Assembly: GCF_038502225.1 (NCBI RefSeq) | Contig: NC_091303.1 | Location: forward strand, 24,826,682-24,890,681 | Length of the DNA stretch: 64,000 nucleotides | Direction: 5' to 3' | Source of the DNA: Cherax quadricarinatus | Lineage: Eukaryota; Arthropoda; Malacostraca; Decapoda; Parastacidae | In this document: one piece after another, positions 56,639-64,000 of the stretch | Layout of the letters: each line of letters begins with the position of its first letter | How positions within the stretch are numbered: the first letter of the stretch is position 1 | Made by a program: the position numbers and the translations under genes | The notes under the pieces: generated by a model | What the model was told of the DNA's origin: nothing | The model's database searches: none | The model's input: only the letters and a program-made list of their open reading frames with translations

Positions 56639-57705
56639 CCCCATGACTGTCGCAACCCCCAATCCTGAGGTGTCTCCTGGTGTCGCAAAATTAAAAAAAA
56701 AATTATTTTTCTTATGAAATGAGAGAGAATCTTTTCCCGATTGTAATGACACCAAAAAAACGAAATTTGATGGAAAACTGACGGAATTACGCTCTCGCAA
56801 AGTTAGCGACCTTGGCGATATTTACAAATCGGCTATTATGCCCATTTTGAGCCCTATTTTTGGCTAATTCCATTGTTCCAGTCGACCAAACTCATAGCTA
56901 TTTCTTTAGAACTCCATTTTTTCTTTCAATTGAGTACAAGAAACTGCCCATTTACCAATTTCAACTACCCAATAACATGATCAGAAATTTGCAATTTGGC
57001 CAATTTCACGAAAATTAAAAAATATGACAATTTCAAAATAAGGTCCAGAATGAACACTGCAGACATTCCTGACTCTAAAATAACATTTTCTTTGTTCATC
57101 AGTCATGTCTCCAGGCCCCTCTGATATTACTCTTGCTTTCTATTTTGAAATTTTATTCAAACAAAAAATAGAAAATTTACTATTATGCAGACTACTCCAA
57201 TACTGTAATAATTGTATAAATAACATCAACCCATTCATGACTGCACATTAGAATGGCTAGTTGGACATTTATTGGACAATGATGTCATTTGTTCACTTTT
57301 GAACATCAGCAAAAATCAAACACTTCCCCTAATTTGAGCTCCATTTCCAGGTTCTTTTTATAGTAAAATCAATCAAAATCATCTCTTTTTCTATAATATG
57401 TTTTCCATTCTATCAAATGAGACCAAGAAAACGAGAATACAACCATAAATACTATACGAAAATAGACCACAAAGTCGGCATTTTAATTAAAAAAAAAACA
57501 GACGGAGTTTTTTTTTTCTCATTATGCACTGCATGCTCCAGGATTTTTTTTAAGTGGTGCACACTGACCACACAGACCCATTCTCTCACATGTGGACCTA
57601 CCAGCTTTCTCCTTCTTGATTTGAAGCCGCTAGAATTTATGAGTATATATACGTCAAACACGGTACCCCGTAAGATGTATATATATGGCCGTGACAGTCA
57701 AAGGG
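56639..57705. mobile_element. piggyBac-type MITE (1,067 bp), second copy
   Basis: TTAA at 56635-56638 and 57706-57709. Ends CCCCATGACTGTCGCAACC and, inverted, CCCTTTGACTGTCACGGCC. The interior matches the MITE at 6189-7262 (for example CTTATGAAATGAGAGAGAAT and ACGCTCTCGC), diverged. Inserted in the leader of the Tigger copy. Confidence 0.88.
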
Positions 57706-57959
57706 TTAACCGAGTTCTTTTTCGGTAACTGAGCTAATACGTATTTTGATGCAAAAACGTGTCGCTATCCAATTTTTTCGTTATCCGATGACACTGTTAC
57801 ATGAGGATCCACTGTACTAATAGTAATACAGTGGAACCTCTACTTGCAAATTTAATCCATTCCATGACCTTGCTTGCAACTGGATCTGCTTGTTTGCAGA
57901 TTCAATTTTTCTTATTTAAATTAACTGAAATGCAATTAATCTGTTCCAGTGGAATTCTG

Positions 57960-58545
57960 TACTTCAATATTTTTGCTAATGTCAACTCTACAGCTTACTT
58001 ATCTATCTCACTTCATCTGACATAATAAACAATATAAATAACATAGAAACCTGATATATACTCTAAAATGAATAAAATATGTCATTCATGTAGTGGTATG
58101 GGCGGTGTCGGCAGTGGACGAGAGTTCGTCTGGGGACCGGACAAAATACTTCTTGAATAATTTCGCTAATATCATCTATACGACTTATTTATCTATCACA
58201 GTTCAATTAATATGACATAACAAACAATATAAATAACAGAAACCTGATATATACTCTAGAATGAATAAAACATGTCATTACATGTATATATGTGGCGGCA
58301 GCAGGGGTCAATGAGAGTTTGTCTGGAGACAGGAAAAAATACCTTGAATATTTTGCTATCATCAACTCTACGGCTTATTTATCTATCACAGTTCATCTAA
58401 TGTGAAATAATAAACAACATAAATAACATAGAAACCTGATATATACTCCAGAATGAATAAAGTATGTCATTATGTAACAGGTGGAGGCAGCCACAACCAC
58501 TCCCTCTTTGTTGTGGTAAACAATGCCCTCTAGTGACGACCTTTT
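57960..58545. repeat. ~190-bp imperfect tandem repeat, three units
   Basis: Each unit runs from CTTGAATA-like sequence through CTTATTTATCTATC, AACAATATAAATAACA and GAAACCTGATATATACTC to a variable G-rich part (GGCGGCAGCAGGGGTCAATG). Units begin near 57960, 58150 and 58342. Confidence 0.88.
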
Positions 58546-58644
58546 GAAGCCGTCTATTATAATTATTATTATGTAGTACACTATTATTATATATGTATTA
58601 TTATTATATGTATATTATTATTATTCTATTATTATTATACAATA

Positions 58645-58840
58645 TTTTTTTTTTCAACAAACCGGCCATATCCCACCAAGGCAGGGTGGCCCAAAAAGAA
58701 AAACGAAAGTTTTTCTTTTTAAATTCAGTAATTTATACAGGAGAAGGGGTCACTAGCTCCTTGTTCCCAGCATTTTAGTTGCCTCTTACGACACGCATGG
58801 CTTACAGAGGAAGAATTCTGTTCCACTTCCCCATGGAGAA
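58645..58840 (-). mobile_element. SINE-like element made of RTE 5' and 3' ends
   Basis: On minus: an RTE 5' UTR portion (ATGGGGAAGTGGAACAGAAT through TTCTCCTGTATAAATTACTG) is joined directly to the RTE 3' terminus (GGGCCACCCTGCCTTGGTGG, GCCGGTTTGTTG) and a poly-A. It has no coding region. It would depend on RTE machinery because it keeps the 3' end recognised by the RT (inference). Flanked by TAT/ATT repeats. Confidence 0.8.
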
Positions 58841-58876
58841 CTATTATTATTATACATATTATTATACATATTATTA

Positions 58877-58930
<54 letters not shown>
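58841..58930. repeat. (ATT)n microsatellite
   Basis: TATTATTATT run, nearly pure from 58875. Confidence 0.97.
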
Positions 58931-58931
<1 letters not shown>

Positions 58932-59219
58932 AATATAAATAATTTGTAATTTTTATTCACACAAAAAATATAAGATTTACTGTTATGCCTTTTTGCAATA
59001 ATTGTATAAATAATGTCAATCCATTCACGACTGCATATTGGAATGGACTCTTGAACATAGCCAAAACAATCGAACATTTCTCCTACGTTGAGCTCAATTT
59101 CAAGGTACTTTTCGCCGTGAAAGCAATCAAAATCATATCTATTTCTGTAATATATCTTCCATTCTATCAAATGAAACCAAACAAACAACAAGAATACAAC
59201 CATAAAAACCATACGAAAA
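58931..59219. repeat. piggyBac-MITE fragment
   Basis: Matches 57140-57470 of the second MITE (AATTGTATAAATAA, CATTCTATCAAATGA, AATACAACCATAAA). Cut at TA 59220-59221 by the Tigger; related sequence may continue after 61531. Confidence 0.75.
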
Positions 59220-59221
59220 TA

Positions 59222-61529
59222 CAGTGGACCCTCGACCGACGTTGGCATCGTCTAACATTAAATCCGACTAGCGATACATTTTAGCGCAAAAATTTTGCCT
59301 CGACTAGCACTAAAAAATCCGACCAATGCTATTCCTTCCGTTCGAGACGCATCCACTTGTGGCCTGAGCACACCTCACTTGTCCCGTGGGTGCCAGTGTT
59401 TACAAGCCAGCCATCCACCGCGGTCCCATCTAAACATACAATTGGAACATTTCATATCATCACAGCGTTTGTAGTGGTTGCACCTGCAAAATAAGTCACC
59501 ATGGGCCCCAAGAAAGCTTCTAGTGCCAATCCTACAGCAAAAAGGGTGAGAATTACTATGGATATGAAGAAAGGGATCATTGCTAAGTATGAAAGTGGAG
59601 TGCGTGTCTCCGAGCTGGCCAGGTTGTACACAAAACCCCAATCAACCATCGCTACTATTGTGGCCAAGAAAACGGCAATCAAGGAAGCTGGTCTTGCCAA
59701 AGGTGCAACTACGTTTTCGAAACTGAGATCACAAGTGATAGAGACTGTTATAGAGACTGTTATTGGTGTGGATAAACGAAAAACAGATAGCAGGAGATAG
59801 CATCTCTCAAGCGATCATATGTGAAAAGGCTAGGAAGTTGCATGACGATTTAATTAAAAAAATGCCTGCAACTAGTGGTGATGTGAGTGAATTTAAGGCC
59901 AGCAAAGGTTGGTTTGAGAGATTTAAGAATCATAGTGGCATACATAGTGTGATAAGGCATGGTGAGGCTGCCGTTCAGACCACAAAGCGGCTGAAAAATA
60001 TGTGCAGGAATTCAAGGAGTACATAGACAGTGAAGGACTGAAACCTGAACAAGTGTTTATTTGTGACGAAACAGGCCTGTTTTGGAAGAAAATGCCAAGC
60101 AGGACCTACATTACTCAGGAGGAAAAGGCACTCCCAGGACATAAGCCTATGAAAGACAGGTTTACTCTGTTGATGTGTGCCAATGCTAGTGGTGATTGCA
60201 AAGTGAAGCCTTTACTGGTGTATCACTCTGAAACTCCCAGAGTGTTCAGGAAAAACAATGTCTTCAAGGCTAATTTGTGTGTGCTGTGGAGGGCAAACAG
60301 GAAGGCATGGGTCACTAGGGAATTTTTCTATGACTGGTTACGCCATGCATTTGCCCCCACTGTGAAAAATTACCTCCTGGAAAATAAATTGGACCTTAAG
60401 TGCCTCTTTGTATTAGACAATGCTCCTGGTCATCCTTCAGACTTGGTAGAGTGACTTTCTGCAGACATGAGCTTCATTAAGGTGAAGTTTTTGCCTCCTA
60501 ATACCACTCCTCTCCTGCAGCCTGTACACAAAAGCTATGTTTGAAAGGTGCTTTGTAGTGACCTCAGAAACTCAACTGACTCTAAGAGAGTTTTGGAGAG
60601 ATCACTTTAGTATCCTCAATTGTCTAAACATTATAGGTAAGGCTTGGGAGGAAGTGACTAGGAGGACCTTGAACTCTGCTTAGAAAAAACTGTGGCCAGA
60701 ATGTGTAGACAAAAGGGATTTTTAAGGGTTTGAGGCCAACCCTGAGAATCCTATGCCAGTTGAGGAATCCATTGTGGCATTGGGGAAGTCCTTGGGGTTG
60801 GAGGTTAGTGGGGAGGATGTGGAAGAATTGGTGGAGGAGGACAATGAAGAACTAACCACTGATGAGCTGCTAGATCATCTTTAACAGCAAGAGGCCACAC
60901 CTGAGGAAACTGCTTCGGAGGAGGGGATAGAGAAATTGAAGAAGTTGCCTACTTCTAAGATTAAGGAAATGTGTGCAATGTGGCTTAAAGTGCAAACCTT
61001 TTTTGATGAAAATCACCCTGACACATCTACTGCAAGCCGTGTTGGCAACCTGTACACTGACAATGTTGTGAAACACTTTAGGAATGTCATAAAAGAACGG
61101 GAGGTACAGGCCTCTATGGACAGATATGTTGTGCGACAGAGGTCCAGTGACTCTCAAGCTGGTCCTAGTGGCATTAAAAGAAGAAAGGAAGTAACCCCGG
61201 AAAAGGACTTGCCACCTCAAGTCCTAATGGAAGGGGATTCCCCTTCTAAACACTAACACTCTCTCTCCCCTCCTCCCATCCCATCAATCATCACCAGCTC
61301 TTCAATAAAGGTAAGTGTCATGTAACTGTGCATGTCTTCTTCAGTTTGTGTGTATTAAAATTAATATTTCATGTGGTAAATTTTTTTTTTTTCAATACTT
61401 TGGGGTGTCATGAACAGATTAATTTAATTTCCATTATTTCTTATGGGGAAAATTAACTCGACTACCGATAATTTCGATTAACGATGAGCTCTCAGGAACG
61501 GATTAATATCATTGGTCGAGGGTCCACTG
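59222..61529 (+). mobile_element. Full-length Tigger/pogo element (2,308 bp)
   Basis: TA at 59220-59221 and 61530-61531. Ends CAGTGGACCCTCGACCGACG and, inverted, CAGTGGACCCTCGACCAATG. It contains the whole, mutated transposase and 5' and 3' UTRs. Subterminal TTCCATTATTTCTTATGGGG occurs in the other Tigger copies too. Confidence 0.93.
59501..61256 (+). pseudogene. Tigger transposase (DDE_1, CENP-B-like HTH), inactivated
   Basis: ATG at 59501. N-terminal CENP-B-type HTH (KKGIIAKYESGVRVSELARL), then a frame change near 59735 to a Tc5-type HTH (ARKLHDDLIKKMP, SKGWFERFKNHSGIHSVIRH) and another near 60010. The DDE core shows the first Asp (VFICDETGLFW, ~60057) and second Asp (LFVLDNAPGHP, ~60405). 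A TGA stands at 60452. The third region reads PPNTTPLLQPVHK (~60493), with His where this family normally has Asp in QPMDQ. More stops precede the C-terminus (60936-61256). Loss of the third catalytic acid plus frameshifts makes it inactive. Confidence 0.9.
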
Positions 61530-61849
61530 TACTGCTAAGGGGTGGCTAATTGCTGAGAAGTGAACTCCATTATTTATGCTCCGATTTCTTTCATTTTTTT
61601 TGTGTACATTAAGAAGCATCTTTCCATCATATGTTGCCCAAGTTTCAATAAAATAGTCCAACAAACAAATGAGATACAATTCCCTAGATCAAAAGCAAGA
61701 ACCCCTCACCAGCGTCAAGGAACCTACCTTGAGGTCTGCTCGCTTATGGAAATTTTGGTCACGTATGGAAGCAAAAAATTGACCCATTGACTGCTTGTAT
61801 TTGGAAAAACTCACACATGGATGAGCTCAGAAGTTGAGGTTCCACTGTA

Positions 61850-61919
61850 CTAATAATACTAACAACAATACTATACTAATAATGCCAATACTCAGCTTCT
61901 ACAAGCCTGAACACTGTAC

Positions 61920-61956
<37 letters not shown>

Positions 61957-62089
61957 ATAGTCCTTAGTATACCCACGTATATCAATATACTAACAACATA
62001 CTAATAGTACTATGACTAACAATAGTAATACCAATAATACTAATATCAATATATGTGCTTGATAACTATCAATATATGTACTTGATAAC
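61850..62089. repeat. ACTAATA-type short repeats and (GT)n
   Basis: Irregular AATACTAATA repeats; (GT)n at 61921-61954; a TATCAATATATGT-CTTGATAACTA duplication near 62046-62090. Confidence 0.8.
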
Positions 62090-62815
62090 TATAACAAAAC
62101 ACACAACCATAATACGAGAAAGAGATCACTCTTCGATATTCCCCATGTTCGCCCCTTCCTATGCAAAAATGCTATGCATGTAAAAGGCCCAAGACCTAGA
62201 ATTCATTGGCAGAACAAACTAAAGATCCCCTGTCTGCAAATCAGTTTAAGGCCCAAATAAGAAATCACCTCATCACCCAAAATTAATCAAACAAACCATA
62301 CCTAACCACTACCAGTTTCTCAAAAGCTACTCATATTGTGCTGATGAATGCTCAACCACTTACTACTTTGAAATTAAGATGTCTGTTCTTTTCACTGTTT
62401 TAAATAGTAGTAGACTGTAATACAGTACATCATAATGTAAATTGTTCCATTGTAATACCAAATTTCATTGTTTTAAACAGTACTAAACTGTGATACATCA
62501 CACTGTAAATTGTTTTAAATTGTTACATTGTCATACAATAATCTTTATTACTAATTCAATAGTGTAAAAAGTCTCTGTTAGACTTATCAGAACCATGTAG
62601 CATCACCTGATTTAATATTAAATTCTCCTGTACTCACTCTAACTCATCTAATGACCATATGAATTATGTATTATTGCCTTACTATTCTTAAGTTAATCTT
62701 CAAGTTTGCTCGAAATGCTCAGCATACAGAGGGGCTTTTGCCATGTACACTCAACTGTTATATTCCTCTGTACAACCACGTAATTTGTCAAAATAAAAAA
62801 TCTAATCTAATCTAC
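62090..62815 (+). mobile_element. Non-LTR retrotransposon 3' end with TAATC tail
   Basis: Residual tail coding TRKRSLFDIPHVRPFLCKNA near 62115-62175 and RLEFIGRTN-like sequence, then a 3' UTR and a short-unit tail AATCTAATCTAATCTA at 62798-62814. This is the CR1/Rex-group pattern also seen at 28790-29811. Frame broken; no RT core. An internal TTTTAAACAGTACTAAACTG duplication (62398-62430, 62470-62500). Confidence 0.55.
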
Positions 62816-62921
62816 TAATAATACCAATAATACTAATATCAATATACTAATAATACTAATATCAATATACGTACTAATAATACCAATAATACTAATATCA
62901 ATATACTAATAATACCAATAA
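62816..62921. repeat. Tandem ACTAATATCAATAT/ACCAATAAT repeat
   Basis: Units of AATACCAATAATACTAATAT with CAATATACTAAT. The 203-bp MITE copy 3 inserted in it; the repeat resumes at 63129. Confidence 0.9.
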
Positions 62922-62923
62922 TA

Positions 62924-63126
62924 CAGTGGACCCCCGCTTAACGACCGCCTCCCAATGCGACCAATTATGTAAGTGTATTTATGTAAGTGCGTTTGTACGT
63001 GTATGTTTGGGGGTCTAAAATGGACTAATCTACTTCACAATATTCCTTATGGGAACAAATTCGGTCAGTACTGGTACCTGAACATACTTCTGGAATGAAA
63101 AAAGATCGTTAATCGGGGGTCCACTG
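62924..63126. mobile_element. 203-bp Tigger-type MITE, copy 3
   Basis: TA at 62922-62923 and 63127-63128. Ends CAGTGGACCCCCGCTTAACG and, inverted, CAGTGGACCCCCGATTAACG. Exactly the same length as copies 1 and 2. Confidence 0.95.
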
Positions 63127-63205
63127 TACTAATATCAGTGTACTAATAATACTAACATGTGTACAAGTCTTTCGTTCACCCACATATGTACTACCTTTAT
63201 ACTAC

Positions 63206-63355
63206 ATGTGTACCCAATAACTTGGTTTGCCAACTGCATTGTCTTTGTGTGCTAAAATCTTATCTCTTAAAATTGTGTACATGTGTACCCAATAACTTGG
63301 TTTGCCAATTGCACTGTCTTTGTGTGCTAAAATCTTATCTCTTAAAATTGTTGCC
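63206..63355. repeat. 75-bp tandem duplication
   Basis: TGTACCCAATAACTTGGTTT through TTATCTCTTAAAATTGT occurs twice with a 75-bp period and two substitutions. Confidence 0.95.
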
Positions 63356-63712
63356 AGGTCTGTAGTCCTATTGGTCTACATTTACTCCTGCATGCGCATG
63401 CCTCCTACCAAGGTCATCTTTTCCTTGCTCCTGCTATGTGCTGTGTGTATGATAATCACTCCAGAGCAGGGTTTGTGACAGCCACTTACCAGTGATCATA
63501 GGGCCAGCTCTATCACTCAAACGTCCCCGTTAACCACAAACATAGGTGATTTGTATATTACTCCTCAGAGGTGTCATCCATCCCAATGCTTGCTGTACAA
63601 TGACTCTCCTACTCCATGCCCTTCCACCTCTGTCCTCTTCAATTATTCTATTCTCATTGCCCATTTGAGTCCTTATTTACCACACTTATCACTTGTATAT
63701 TGCTACTTTGCA
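63356..63712. other. Intron segment, nothing recognised
   Basis: No exon or repeat boundary recognised. Confidence 0.4.
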
Positions 63713-63888
<176 letters not shown>

Positions 63889-63957
63889 GGGAGTTCCCAT
63901 TACCATACAAGTTTAATATAATTTTAACCAGAAATGTGGATTTTTAAATTACAATAG

Positions 63958-64000
63958 TCTACCTGGAGTTTACCTGGAGAGAGTTCCGGGGGTCAACGCC
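63958..64000. repeat. Start of a CR1/L2-group 3' end (window edge)
   Basis: CTACCTGGAGTTTACCTGGA through GGGGGTCAACGCC matches the NLR-1 3' terminus at 2007 and the fragment at 23942. It continues beyond the window. Confidence 0.85.

Larger units (their letters stand above)
55159..57814 (-). mobile_element. Tigger copy, internally replaced and carrying a piggyBac MITE
   Basis: TA at 55157-55158 and 57815-57816. Ends CAGTGGACCTTTGTGTAATG and, inverted, CAGTGGATCCTCATGTAACA. Transposase C-terminus on minus at 55715-55511. The transposase start region (~56410-56470) and 5' leader follow near the right side. The central part is occupied by CR1-tail sequence and a minisatellite (55718-56340), and the leader is split by a TTAA MITE (56639-57705). 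Confidence 0.85.
57829..61847. mobile_element. Tc1/mariner-type element shell with TIRs, heavily invaded
   Basis: TA at 57827-57828 and 61848-61849. Ends CAGTGGAACCTCTACTTGCA and, inverted, CAGTGGAACCTCAACTTCTG. No transposase of its own is seen. Its interior holds ~190-bp tandem repeats, an RTE-derived SINE, ATT repeats, a piggyBac-MITE fragment and a Tigger element. Confidence 0.75.

Noticed and set aside
58931..59248. 106-codon hydrophobic minus-strand frame
   Set aside because: Lies over a piggyBac-MITE fragment, AT-rich, no recognisable domain.

Overview
The window is eukaryotic genomic DNA, most likely from a decapod crustacean. The evidence is split-exon structure with GT/GC-AG introns, arthropod-type non-LTR retrotransposons, piggyBac and Tigger/pogo DNA transposons, long GT and GA microsatellites, and a repeat end (TTTACCTGGAG..AGTTCCGGGGGTCAACGCC) that I associate from memory with decapod genomes. 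No rRNA, tRNA, CRISPR or prokaryotic feature was seen.

The only host gene I can support is on the minus strand: seven internal exons of a large LDL-receptor-related protein (LRP1/LRP2 type). In transcript order they lie at 43771-43561, 31787-31527, 30886-30703, 30566-30385, 20069-19849, 19613-19390 and 19116-18905. Phases match at every junction, giving 1,495 coding bases (498 codons plus one base). They encode YWTD propeller repeats, an EGF-like module and about eight LDLa modules. Exonic DNA is about 2.3% of the window. The gene runs off both ends, so the rest is intron.

The introns are filled with nested mobile elements. From left to right: a Tigger fragment and a piggyBac 3' fragment (1-1.33 kb); a degenerate CR1/L2-group element whose ORF1 has three CCCH fingers (2.0-5.8 kb); RTE-A1 with a 1.07-kb piggyBac MITE in its 3' UTR (6.0-9.7 kb); a nest at 10.05-18.87 kb (RTE-A2, then a Tigger MITE, then RTE-B1, then an apparently intact RTE-B2 and a 203-bp MITE); a piggyBac element at 20.41-28.40 kb holding RTE-A3, which holds an I-like fragment; a 3' non-LTR fragment (28.8-29.8 kb); RTE-A4 at 32.1-39.9 kb holding a 203-bp MITE and a CR1 element with an intact ORF2 and an SGNH-esterase ORF1; RTE-B3 (39.9-43.0 kb); two divergent non-LTR elements either side of a 0.65-kb GA tract (44.4-55.0 kb), the left one broken by a Tigger derivative; and a Tigger/MITE/minisatellite complex from 55.2 kb to the end.

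Two RTE lineages are present. RTE-A copies are older and decayed. RTE-B copies lie in or beside them, have clean target-site duplications, and include one copy with an intact 968-codon reading frame. Names such as RTE-A/B and NLR-1 to 3 are local labels. Clade assignments rest on recognised motifs, not on a search.
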